Position numbers and translations under genes: made by a program | Notes under the pieces: model-generated | Databases searched by the model: none | Told to the model about the DNA's origin: nothing | What the model saw: only the letters and a program-made list of their open reading frames with translations | Source of the DNA: Scedosporium boydii | Taxonomy: Eukaryota > Ascomycota > Sordariomycetes > Microascales > Microascaceae | Length of the DNA: 64,000 nt | Assembly (NCBI GenBank): GCA_002221725.1 | Contig: NJFT01000167.1 | Coordinates: 1 to 64,000, forward strand | Direction of reading: 5' to 3' | In this document: one piece after another, positions 38,201 through 48,049 of the stretch | Position numbering within the stretch: the stretch's first letter is position 1 | Layout: every line of letters starts with the position of its first letter

Positions 38201-38372
38201 ACATTCATCCAAATCATCGTCACCGCCTATCTATCACTGTTCGGCACTAATATCAATTTCCCCATTGGAGAACTCCGTGCTGCCTGTCATCTTCTTCGTC
38301 AACATCTCCCTCCCTCTGTTCACAACAACATCTTCCTCCAGATCGTGTAGTTCTATTCCCCAATACCCTGTG
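35294..38372. other. Intergenic between the zinc-finger gene and GH16 gene
   Basis: 3.1 kb. From about 35300 to 36620 the plus strand is strongly pyrimidine-rich, with many TTTCTT and CTCTC runs. TACTTCGTA occurs at 37089-37097. The part from 37700 to 38372 becomes CT-rich, as expected for the GH16 leader. No gene seen. Confidence 0.45.
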
Positions 38373-39685
38373 ATGCTTTTCTCTGGATTGAAAAGCGTTT
38401 GTGTCGCTGCCCTTGCGGCTTCGCTAGTCCCGGCCGTCAAGGCGGACTGCGAATGTGGGTACTCTACAACAATTGGAGATAGCAAGGAGCCGAGTGTGTT
38501 CACGGAGCTCCTCGAGTCAGACTTCACACGTGTCAACGCCCTTGGCAGCGAAACCAACTGGTTGCTTCCCGCATTCAATGTGACCAAGGAAAAGACCAAC
38601 GGCTTGTACGGCTTGAACTTCCGGCCCAGCAATGTCATTACCTTTAACAACAAGAAGAAGGCGCTGTGGACCCGCACCGAAGTCACGAAGCCCGTGGTCG
38701 CCTCGGGAGATGGGCTCGAACTCGCTGTGAGCAGCAAGCTCGACCATGACATGGCGTCTGTGGCCGAGTTGGATTCTCGGCGGGCTGATCTCAAATGGGG
38801 CTCATACCGCACCAGCATGAAGTTGACAGACGTTCCCGGCACTTGTGCTGCTTTCTTTTGGGTGAGTGAAGAGCGATTGCTATTTCAAGCTACGCAGCAT
38901 CCTTCTCAACGGGGTGCGGCACTTTACTGACGGAGAATGGTGAACAGTACTTCAACGAGACGCAGGAGATTGACATGGAATTCCTCTCCAAGGAGTTTGA
39001 CCCCAAGGCCGGCGTGTATCCAGTCAATCTCATCGTTCAATCTCCAAAAGCCACCGAGAGCAACTACGACGCCGTGAAGGCTGGAAATTTTATCCGTGCT
39101 GAGCTACCTTTCAATCCAACAACGGATTTCCACGAGTACCGATTTGATTTCGTCCCAGGTGAGGTACACTTTTACGCCGATGGCAAGGTCCTCGCCAAGA
39201 TCCAGGGCGCTGCGATCCCCTCGAACTCTGGACATCTGATTCTCCAGCACTGGAGCAACGGCAACAACGTCTGGTCTGGCGGACCGCCAGCAAAGGACAC
39301 CTCCGTCTCGGTCAAGTACGTCAAGGCATACTTCAACTCCACCGACGCAGGACACCAGCATGCCTCGAATGTGAGGTGTGCTCAAGCCAGGGACAAGGAG
39401 AGCTCGGTGTGCGAGATCCCAGATGTCGCAGCGGACAAGTCGGCGGAAGACTTCTTCTTTGGCAAGCTGAGACTGAACCAGACGCTCAGCAGGGCCAGGT
39501 TCAACTTCACCAACTCAAGCCTCGACATGAATGCCCGGACCAGGACCAAGAGTTTGGAGGAGGAGAAAGAAGAGAAGAAGAAAAAGAAGGAGGAGGAAGG
39601 CAGCGCGGCCGTATGGGGCGCCACCCAAGCTGGGGTGTTTGCTGTATGGACAGTGGTTTTCTCTATGATGGTATTTGTACTATAA
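38373..39685 (+). CDS. Secreted GH16 family beta-glucan-active enzyme
   Basis: Two exons, 38373-38861 and 38948-39685; 1227 nt, 408 residues. A signal peptide covers residues 1-24 (hydrophobic core CVAALAASLVPAVKA), then DCECGY. The GH16 active site reads ETQEIDMEF with Glu170, Asp172 and Glu174 as nucleophile, helper and acid/base. The intron lies just before YFNETQ. Downstream, FHEYRFDF, HFYADGKVLAKI and HWSNGNNVWSGGPP are typical GH16 beta-strands. Several N-glycosylation sites are visible. After the catalytic domain comes a Lys/Glu-rich linker (about 362-383), and the protein ends in a 20-residue hydrophobic tail (AGVFAVWTVVFSMMVFVL), either a GPI signal or a membrane anchor. Likely acts on cell-wall or environmental beta-1,3(4)-glucan. 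The ATG at 38373 fits the signal peptide best. Confidence 0.92.
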
Positions 39686-41022
39686 TTGCCGGGTTACTAT
39701 GCAGTCTTCCACTGACCGTCTAGCTTGCATTGTTGATGATGAAGGTTTAGGAACAATAATATCGTTTGGTCGGGTACGGACGGGGTGGCGGCGGAAACGG
39801 CACTGATTGATGTACGAGTATGACGGATGGGGCTGGGAAGTTGGACGGGGGTTGCCATTGCTTATCACGGTGTTTATCGGAATCTGCCGGTCGGCGTCGC
39901 CCTGGTTTGTCGGGGCAGGCAATGGCCACTATACCATTCGTTTTTATGCAGAATTTGGCGGATGCTCCATGAGAGGGCTGGCTTTCAATACAATAAGGGT
40001 TTAGTTTACAATTTGTCTCATGAGCACTAGAACATGTTGTGAGTGGGTGGAGTGTACTCCGTAACCTGTGGTTTCGACAGGACGAAAACATGATGGTGCC
40101 ACTGTCACACGTCCGAGGTCAGGCGGGCCCTTCGTGCAGGTCCCCGGATGGATTGAGGGTGACGGGCGCTGCGGATAAACGATGGGGATGTGGGCAACGC
40201 GGGCAATGCGGGCAACGCGAGGGATGGTCACGTACGCATTACAAAGTCTAAGGCGAGACCGGAGCCTCGAAGCAGCAAGGCCAGGGGGAGCCATGTGGTT
40301 GGAGAAAGTCAGTTGGGCGTAAGGATCAGGACGATTAGATTGTCCACGAGGGATGGGGCGCGCTAGGAGAGGCTAGAATGGATCAGAAATGGATGTGTTG
40401 AGGCGGACGACGCGGAATGAGCAGAGAACGAGACGGGATTGGAGGGGACCGGCACGCCCCAATCCGGATTTTCCTGACTTTCCTGATTAATATTGAGACG
40501 GGCTGTCAGCTTGCAGCACGATGATTCAAAGCTGACATTCTTGATGGGGGGAGGGGGAAGGGGAGAGGGGAGAATGGAGAAATGGAGAGAGAGGGGGGGA
40601 TCTAAAGTAGGAGCAATACCTCATACTGCATGAGGGGGTGGGATGACGGTGCTCTCAGTGCCGTCTCTCCCCTTATAAGATGGATGGGACGCCCCGGATT
40701 TTTTTTCTTTTCTGCTGGATCTCGTGTTACTTTATTGCTACCATTGTTGCTGAATCTCAACAACATAAACTACGATTACTTAGTTTCCGCTGATATAGCA
40801 GGAACTAAACAATTGCGCCCGGTTACGGCCTCGAACAATTAAAGACTTTCGGAATCGAATTTTGAAAATCAAGATCGAACGGCACCGGAGATTTCGGGCC
40901 CCACCATTGCGATCAATTCGGTTTCTTGGCATTTTTTTTTACGGAGGTTTATTGATCTACACTCGAGAACTTCCTTTATATAATCGACATTACTGGAGGC
41001 GAGGAATAATAAGAAAAGAAAC
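39686..41022. other. Intergenic upstream of the Cys-rich small-protein gene
   Basis: 1.3 kb. Contains three head-to-tail 9-bp units (GGGCAAYGC) at 40192-40218, TACTCCGTA at 40054-40062, and a GA-rich run at 40540-40605. A TATAA-like box (CCTTATAAGATGG) lies at about 40670, and TATATAATC at about 40975 close to the next gene. No coding frame found. Confidence 0.45.
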
Positions 41023-41491
41023 ATGGATGCGCGACGAGATGCGGATAAGAGGACGGAGGAAGTGGTGAGGAAGCCGGAGGCTGTTGCGAAGAGGACCGAG
41101 ATGAAGGTTTTGGATGAACAGCCTGTGAGCCTTTCTTTTTCTTTCTTATTCTTCTCTCCTTCTTCTTCTTTGTATGTATAGAAGCGATTGATGAGCTGAC
41201 TTGGCGATTTGGGTATATCAGAGACCTCAGGAGCCGATGAGTATGAGTGCCGGTGGTGATAAGGGACGGTTGAGGGGCGGCGGGGATACAGGTGTAAGTG
41301 TCTTTCGTTCCTTATTTCTTCTTCTCTCCTCCTCCTCCTCCTCTTCCCCTTCTTCCATTTCCCCCTCTCTCTTTTACTTTCGCTTGATCCAGAGGCCAGC
41401 TCGGAACTGACCGAACTCGTATCGACAGGCCATTTGCTGCGGGATATGCGCGGGTCTCGCCTGTTTCGAATGCCTTGACTGCTGCTGCTAA
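41023..41491 (+). CDS. Small protein with Cys-rich hydrophobic C-terminus (CYSTM-like)
   Basis: Three short exons, 41023-41124, 41222-41293 and 41429-41491; 237 nt, 78 residues, with GTGAGC and GTAAGT donors and every splice in phase 0. The first 34 residues are highly charged (Lys/Arg/Glu). The middle is Met/Ser/Gly-rich and contains GRLRGGGDTG. The last 20 residues hold eight cysteines among small hydrophobic residues (AICCGICAGL, then ACFECLDCCC), ending at the stop. This layout matches fungal Cys-rich tail proteins of the CYSTM type, thought to sit at or in membranes and to be linked to stress tolerance. The exact family is inferred from pattern. It follows GH16 on the same strand. Confidence 0.75.
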
Positions 41492-41680
41492 TTCCAAAGC
41501 GAGTTGACCATGGGGAAGAGAGCGTTAACCTTTCCCCCCTTTGCTTGAGTTTTTTTTCCTTCTTTACTTCTTTTGGGTAATAATACTTGACGCATTGGCG
41601 GATGCTGGGTTGGAGGATATATCAATGTCTACATCGAGGCGGCTGAGGATGGTCTGAAAATAATAAAAAGAAAATCAACC

Positions 41681-41703
41681 AAAAAAAAAAAAAAAAAAAA
41701 AAA
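41681..41703 (+). repeat. Poly(A) run, 23 nt
   Basis: Uninterrupted 23 A, preceded by A-rich sequence (AATAATAAAAAGAAAATC). It lies 190 nt after the stop codon of the Cys-rich gene and 183 nt before the coding remnant. It may be a simple homopolymer or the tail of an old retrocopy. Confidence 0.9.
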
Positions 41704-41886
41704 GAAAGGCGATTCTTTCGAATGAACGGGCCTGAGAAAGTATCTCATCATAGGTATTTTTCTTCAGCGCCCTGTCGGAGTCATTGGCTCATTGGTTATC
41801 ATCCTGGATTCTCGTCATTCGGCTTGCTTTTGGATTTGGAGCCAAGTACGGGGTTCTAATACTTGTTTCTCTTTTGCTTGAATAGA

Positions 41887-42426
41887 CAGCAAGTTGATTT
41901 CATAGCTTCCTTCTATGGGATGGATCATTATGAGACCTTTGATTTCTTGCAACCGAAAACTTAGCCATCGCGAATCCTTTTTGTCTCTTCATTCTTCGGC
42001 TTGCAATATAGATAATTTCTATACACAGGAATAATACATGGCAATTGGGATTGCCTGGAGCCGGCGTTTTCGTCGAGCTCCAGGAAGCGGGACTTTTCCA
42101 TCGATTCCGCCCTCCAAGAGTATCAGCAGCAGCTGGTAGCCATCGTTCAAAATACCCGTGTCAGAGAGCTAAAGCTTCTTCTCATAGAAGCGACCAGTGC
42201 CCTTGGTCTCTCCGTGCCGAAGCCATTGTCCAAGGGAACACTCGACTAGGTCGCCAAAGGGCGGAAGGACGGGGTGGACGTCTACTGGTTGGCGCGCGTC
42301 TTTTTTCCGGACGTTCGATCGGCCTACTGTCCATCTACCGGGGAATTTTGGGAAAACGACCTCAACTTATTTCGGGTTTCGCTATCTCTCGTCCGGCGCC
42401 CCCAAGTTCCGAAGCTGGCTTCTTAG
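41887..42426 (+). pseudogene. Broken coding remnant with an in-frame TAG
   Basis: One reading frame has strong coding character but no start codon and several breaks. It reads QQVDFIASFYGMDHYETFDF to a TAG at about 41956, has a second stop (TAA at about 42013), and is open from there to 42246. A stop TAG at 42247-42249 interrupts it, and it runs on in the same frame as VAKGRKDGVDVYWLARVFF to a final TAG at 42424-42426. Codon third positions favour C/G on both sides of the inner TAG, which could come from CAG by C-to-T change. I do not recognise the family. Alternatives are an unusual intron, stop-codon readthrough or a sequencing error. It ends 95 nt from the convergent TRP-like channel gene. 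Confidence 0.45.
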
Positions 42427-42521
42427 GACATCTCGGCGTCCCGTTGGCAACTCTGCCAAGGGGGGGATCGCGAAGTCGATGCCCCTTTTTGTTTGTTCTC
42501 TATACCAATGAAACCAGCTGC

Positions 42522-44972
42522 TCAAGTAGACGACTGCCCATTCAAGCGCATCGTGCTCTCGCTGGCCCCGGGTCGAATTACCTCAAAGCCAACAGTAGGT
42601 TTATTTCTACCTGCACCTCCCAGAAACAACCGCCGCCACAATCTCGTCGGAAGCGAATCCGTCTCCGGGCCGTCACCCAACAGCGCGGTAGTCTTCCTCC
42701 GGGGAGGCTGTGCGTAGTAAAGATCCGCCTCGCGGAAAGAGTAGTCGTTCCACCGCGGCCCGAGAGGTACTCTTCGAAAGTCCTCCGGTCCGGCCTCGGA
42801 CGTGCTAGAGGGTTGCGAGCTTTCGGAGGCGGTGGTAGTTGTGGGAGATGAGCTTGTGCGAGATACGGATAGCCCTTGTCGGTGGTTGTGGGATATGGGC
42901 GTCGAAGGGGAGGAGGGCGGGTTTGGCCTCCCGCGGCTGTTTCCGTAGTCTATCGATAGGTTTAGGGATGGCGATCTAGGCGGACGGTAGAAGCGGGAGG
43001 GGCCGGTTAAGGAGGCGGTGTCGAGATGGAGGGTGCTGGGGGTGCCGGGGCGGAGAGCGGGCTGGAGACTGATTTCTGGACAGCCGAGGGCGGCTGGGCT
43101 ACTACTGCCCACGACGGCAGCTGAGAGGTTCATATTTGACACCTCACGGCGTCGGAGCTGACGAAGACCGTAGACCTATATCATGGAGAACAGAGTTAAT
43201 ATTGGGTGGGTTAGCAAGAGGAGATAGAACAAGGAACCACGAACCTCGGGACGCTCCGCATTCAGGCGGTCGATGCATAGCCTCCAGAGATGCCGACCGG
43301 CAGGAACGAAGAAAAAGAAGAAGAGAACCAGCAAATGCACACAAAGTATCCCATAGCCAATGGAATCCTTGACCCGAAACGAAGCCACGCCAGGCAGGAA
43401 AACGATCATCAGGGATAAGACGACCAGCCTCACCAAGGCGCAACCCACGCCAACCGAAAGGACATCGTACGTCTGCAGACTGAAGATGCTAACCAAGAGG
43501 AACAGTTCGCAGGCAATAAGAAGGAAGATCTGCGCGATGGAGGAAATCTGCAAGCCGCCGATGACCACGCCACGAATGAAGTTGAGAACGAAGAGGATCA
43601 AAACAAATGACGTCTCGGCGGATCGCACGGACGCCGAGTCGGAGTCGAGCCGGCTATATTGCTTCGAATTATCGAAGACGAGGACGCCTAGGCTGCGAGT
43701 CGGGATCTGCCAGAGGAGCCAGGCGAAGGCGGCGGCGATCAGGACGAGGAAGCCGCAGGCGAGCGCCGTGTGGTAGGCGGGGAAGAGGGCGGCGTAGTCG
43801 AGCTGGTAGGTTGAGAGGGCTACTAGCGGGAGCATGAAGTACGAGAGGATGGCCCTGAAGACCTGGGCTGTGGTGGACTTTACGCTTTCGGCAAGATTGC
43901 GCTCGTGCTCGGCGGCGTTTTCGGAATGGCATAGGTAGGAAGGTCGGTTCGCGGACCCCGGCAGAACGACCAGACCAGCGATTCCCGCCGCGAGGACGCC
44001 GAGAATGGCGAGGAGAAGGATCATGTTTAACCAGAGATCCATCGTCATGGGGGCGCCCACGATCTGCGTCATCAATTCGAATCCTAGCGTACCTCCGTAC
44101 GTGCCGTTTATTTCGTAGATGCCGTCATTCACGCTCTGGTACTGAAAGGAGCGATTGATGGGGCCGGCGCTGCTGAAGAGAGAGAACCAGTTGAGGTGGC
44201 TTGCGACGGGCTGATAGAATCCGGGGTAGCGGAGGCTCAGGCTACCCGAAAGGAAGATGAACTGCAGATAGTGAAGAAAATCTCCCAGGCCTGGTAGGAG
44301 GGGCCTCTTTGCGCCGGCTTGTTGGTCTGTCTGGCTTCTCTCGTAGCCGTCGTCCGAATCCTCCCGCGCCTCGGTGTCGCCGAAGAATGTCCTGGCCACA
44401 GAAGTGATCAAGACAAAGAGGAAAAGCGCGACAGGACCATAGCGAAGAGCGGACGCGATCGGGGAAGATATGGCCGGGGTGATTTGCGCCGTCATACAGC
44501 CCGCCTCGACATTGCTGCTGCCGCCACCTCCTCTCTGTTCGGCTTCGAAGAGGTGGAAAGAGAGGTACAACGTAGACACGGGAGGAAGTATCCCTATGTC
44601 CGTCTTCGCGGCGATTCTCATAGGGGAATGCTTCGCGTCTGGGATCCTGCAGGTCACGTTCGGCGTCGCGTCCCATGTCGCCGCTTCTCGACCGAGCATC
44701 CGGAGATCGACCCCTATCGCTGAGAGGTCGTCCGCAACGTCGGAACACTTTTTCGTCTCACTGCCGAACGCCGAGATGATGGCAAAGTCCATAACCCTCC
44801 CCTCTCCCCCGTGGTCTTGGGGAGGCGACAGGCCCAGTCGGAGGCCCTGGAAAACCAATCCGGCATCAGTGGGCGCATCGATGCCGGGGCACGGCTGCCA
44901 CTGCACGTAGGCTGCATGGGCGCACGAGGCGAGACTGAGGAATCCCAACCCTAATTGAGCGAGCGATAACAT
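42522..44972 (-). CDS. TRP-like ion channel / FLC-Pkd2 family membrane protein
   Basis: Two exons, 44972-43245 and 43175-42522; 2382 nt, 793 residues. A signal peptide (about 1-20, LSLAQLGLGFLSLASCAHA) is followed by an ML-like ectodomain with paired cysteines (QPCPGID, KKCSD, VTCRIP, AGCMT). About nine membrane segments follow (for example ALFLFVLITSVA, MILLLAILGVLAAGIAGLV, SFVLILFVLNFIRGVVIG, LLVLFFFFFVP). This is the layout of fungal Pkd2/FLC proteins involved in calcium, cell-wall integrity or FAD transport. Exon 2 begins VYGLRQLRRRE and encodes a Ser/Pro-rich cytosolic tail of about 200 residues. The intron donor is GTTCGT, weaker than usual; the ATATAG acceptor lies 34 nt after a CTAAC branch. 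ATG 44972 is the first in frame. Confidence 0.88.
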
Positions 44973-45870
44973 GGCCAAGATGGATTTACGCCTCTGAAGG
45001 TTGATACCGGGAGAAGAGAAACGAAGGAGAAACCGTCAAAATCGACATCTTTGGGGCGCTTTCTACTTTCTACTACGCCACTTCGCAGTCCTTGGGATCG
45101 ACATTCGAGAAAACGCCAGGCCCCCTTATACCAAACTGGTCTCCCTTGGCATTCTCGTATTACCTCCCTGTTTCATTTGATACCTCAGTACCGCAGTCGT
45201 CAGCACTAAACTAGTTTTTATTGGACCTTTTCAGTTCACTACTAAGCGGAGAGTAACAGCGTTGGCACAATCGTAGTAGGTTTCAAAGTTGCGCTAACGC
45301 AGGGATTGTACTTCGTAATGCGACCTCTTTACGAAGTAGTCCTGGCGGCCTCTGTGTGTTCGCACCTCCTGCAACACCGCCACCACTAGGAAAGCCAATA
45401 TACGTTTACTTGTAGAGTCCCTGAAGATAATGTCGCCGTATTATAGCGAATCCCCATAGAACGTATAATGAGTATCATAATCTATATTCTGCCATGGCTA
45501 ATCATTGAAGTTCACCCTCCCCCCCAAGGCCAGAGCCCCTTTCACCTCCCGCCGTCCGTCCGACACAGCCAAAAGGATACCCAAAAGGAGTCAGGACGGA
45601 TTCAGGGTCTTATTAAACATTACGGTGTTGTGTCTTGTTGCGTATTTGAATAATAATTCTTTCGGGGTCTTAATGTTGTACAGAGTATTGCAGAATGTTT
45701 CGCACCCTCTTCCCCGTCAAGGGGATCTAGGGGGAGGTTATTACTGCAAGATCCGTCCTTTTCTTCATCATGAATCATCCTCGCCCTTGTCCCGCCTGTA
45801 TATATTATTCCTCGTTGCCCTTTGTCGGATTTTTTTGGTCTTTTTTTTGTCTTCTTTTTTCTCTTCTTCA
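44973..45870. other. Intergenic: TRP-like gene 5' flank and arl1 3' flank
   Basis: 900 nt. Contains an inverted pair TACTTCGTA (45309-45317) and TACGAAGTA (45330-45338), separated by 12 nt and able to form a 9-bp stem. T-rich sequence at 45830-45870 abuts the arl1 stop. No gene seen. Confidence 0.5.
45309..45338. repeat. Inverted pair of the TACTTCGTA 9-mer
   Basis: TACTTCGTA at 45309-45317 and its reverse complement TACGAAGTA at 45330-45338 flank a 12-nt spacer. The pair is about 340 nt upstream of the TRP-like channel start codon on the minus strand. Confidence 0.85.
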
Positions 45871-46778
45871 TCATTCTTGGTTTACCGTGCTCTGCTCAGG
45901 TTAGTATACCATCTTGTTTACTTCCCACCTCCCAAGTACAAACAAAAAGGAACGGAGAGATCACTTACAACAAGCCAATCCATACCCTCATTAACTCCCG
46001 TCCCGTCAACAGCCGAGCACGCCACAATCGTCCAATTCCGATCCCTCAGCTCCCCAAGCCTCAACGCCTCCGAAATCTCCGCCGCGCCCTTGGCGCCGGG
46101 CTGGTCCTGCTTGTTGGCGAAGACGAGCAGCGCGGCGTCCTTGAGCTCCTCCTCGTTGAGCATGGCGGCGAGCTCGTCGGCGGCGGTCTGGAGCCGCTCG
46201 ATATCCGTCGAGTCGACGACGAAGATGACGGCGGCCGTGTTGGCGTAGTAGCACCTCCAGTAGGGGCGGATGCTGGTTTGGCCTCCGAGGTCCTAAGAGA
46301 GGGAGCGGCGCGTGTTAGAAAAAAAAGGGGAAAACAAATAAATTGCCAACGGTATTATATTGGGTGAAGGCGCGCCGCGTACCCAGACGTTAAAGTTGAG
46401 GTTCTTGTATGTTACCGACTCGACGTTAAAACCTATCGTTGGTATCGTCGTGACGACCTCGCCGATCTTGTGAACATTTGTCAGCCGCGGTTCAAGCAGA
46501 GCGTCGCAGAGTTGTTAGAAAAACAAAACAAAAAAAGAACGAACCTTGAGTCTGTAAAGTAATGTGGTTTTTCCCGCATTGTCCTATATAGAAATCCCAA
46601 TGAGCCTTCCCCGGTTCGCCTATTTCCACAGATATTCCCTCCGGAAGGAATTGGTTCCTCGTCGCCAAGATCGCGAATGCGGCGGAGTCGGGTTGCGGCT
46701 TACCAGTCCCAATATCAAAATCCTAATCTCCTTCTTCGCCCACAAGAGGCTCGACAGCCAAGATACAGAGTTTCCCAT
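45871..46778 (-). CDS. arl1: Arl1, ARF-like small GTPase
   Basis: Trans-Golgi GTPase that recruits golgins and tethers vesicles. Five exons: 46778-46704, 46583-46545 (39 nt), 46466-46383, 46292-45969 and 45891-45871; 180 residues. The N-terminal MGNS gives Gly2 for myristoylation, followed by an amphipathic helix (SWLSSLLW). P-loop GLDNAGKT at 24-31, switch [16 protein letters not shown] at 67-71, NKQD at 126-129 and the ACSAVDG motif are intact. RPYWRCYY and the overall sequence favour Arl1 over Arf1. The last intron ends in tandem acceptors (GAG/CAG), so an extra Gln (181 residues, exon from 45894) is possible. Intron 2 has a GTTCGT donor. Divergent from rpl39. Confidence 0.94.
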
Positions 46779-47491
46779 CTTTGAGTTTCTGCGCGTGAGA
46801 GAAGGTGATTGGTATTAATCCGTTCGTTCGGCGAGCAGCCTTGTTCGAAGAGGAGAGGTGAGGCGTCGGGGTTGGTTGAGAAGGAGATTGAGGTTTGGAT
46901 CGTCAAGTCGGAGGCCGCCGAATTGGAGAGACTGGCGGGCAAAAGCTTGGGGGGGTTTAGAAAGAAAAGGGGTGGGCTAGAAACGGGTTCCCGAACTATC
47001 GTTTCAACCGGGGATTCAAGAAAAAAAAGATCCCACGCCCTGGTATAATCCGCCAGGAGAATTAGAAGGGAATATGGAAAATTAAAAAGGGAAACAAAGC
47101 AAATATAAGAAAAAAAATCTAGACAAAATTCGTCAAAATCTTAGGGAAGGGGAGATCGCATGCCACATGTCTCTTCCCTGTTTTCGACAACCAGCTCCAT
47201 CCAATATCTCATTTCGACAAGGGTAAAATCCCCAAGGCACCCGCGCAAAGCCACATCAGCCACAACCCAAAATCTAAATTGTGGCGGCGCCCTGATGCTG
47301 TGGAGACTTGAGTTGCACGTGCCGAAGCGGGTCCCACTGAACCAATCACAGGACGTGGACCATTTTGGAAGGGCCACAAACCCTCATTCTAGCAAATTTC
47401 CTTGGGGCTGAATTTAACATCCCTCCTCCTACTCTCAGATCATCACCAACCTCAAATCGACTCGACATATCGACAATTCGAGACCGTCAAG
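46779..47491. promoter_or_regulatory. Divergent intergenic region, arl1 / rpl39
   Basis: 713 nt between start codons. The rpl39 side is C/T-rich just before the ATG (47405-47490, TCCTCCTACTCTCAGATCATC), typical of ribosomal-protein leaders. The central part is purine/A-rich (47020-47130). No coding frame. Confidence 0.5.
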
Positions 47492-48049
47492 ATGCCGGTA
47501 TGTTGGCAGCCCTGTAGCCCGATAATTCGCGGAACGAATTCCCCGTCGATGCCATCCGCGATTCCGACAGTCTTGGTTCCTTTGAACGTGGGAAGGTGTC
47601 GCGAGCAGAGGCCGAGACGGGGGGAGCGCTTCGTGATGGGACCCCTCCATTTTCATAATGCAAGAGACTTTTGCTGACGGCTTGGGGATGTTTGTTCCCC
47701 GGGGTTTATAGAGCCACAAGTCTTTCCGTACCAAGCAGAAGCTTGCGAAGGCGCAGAAGCAGAACCGCCCCATCCCTCACTGGATCCGGCTGCGAACCAA
47801 CAACACCATTAGGTACGATCTTTCTCGAACTCCTTAAAGCACCCCCGTCACTGCGGTTTTTGCATGTTTCCAAAGAGGGCGGAATCGAAGCCGTGTTTTC
47901 TACGAGGAGATGGAGGGGCTTGCAACAGCCACTGCGGGGGGACAGCGAGCGAGACTGTCAGACGAAGAACACTGAAAAATACTAACGTCGGAATCTCCAG
48001 GTACAACGCCAAGAGGAGGCACTGGCGAAAGACCCGCATCGGTCTCTAA
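47492..48049 (+). CDS. rpl39: 60S ribosomal protein eL39
   Basis: Smallest large-subunit protein, lining the peptide exit tunnel. Three exons: 47492-47497 (only ATG CCG), 47712-47812 and 48001-48049; 156 nt, 51 residues, the exact family length. The protein is very basic and reads [18 protein letters not shown], then [18 protein letters not shown] and [11 protein letters not shown]. Introns are 214 and 188 nt, together longer than the coding sequence, with GTATGT and GTACGA donors. The early position of intron 1, two codons in, is common in fungal ribosomal-protein genes and is often linked to expression control. Confidence 0.97.

Noticed and set aside
42045..42851. 268-codon plus-strand frame across the TRP-like gene tail
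   Set aside because: Its right half is antisense to the channel tail exon; the real coding signal at 42016-42426 is in another frame.
43141..43175. Alternative acceptor (CGTCAG) for the TRP-like gene intron
   Set aside because: The ATATAG acceptor is closer to the branch point and restores the conserved-looking VYGLRQLRRRE join.
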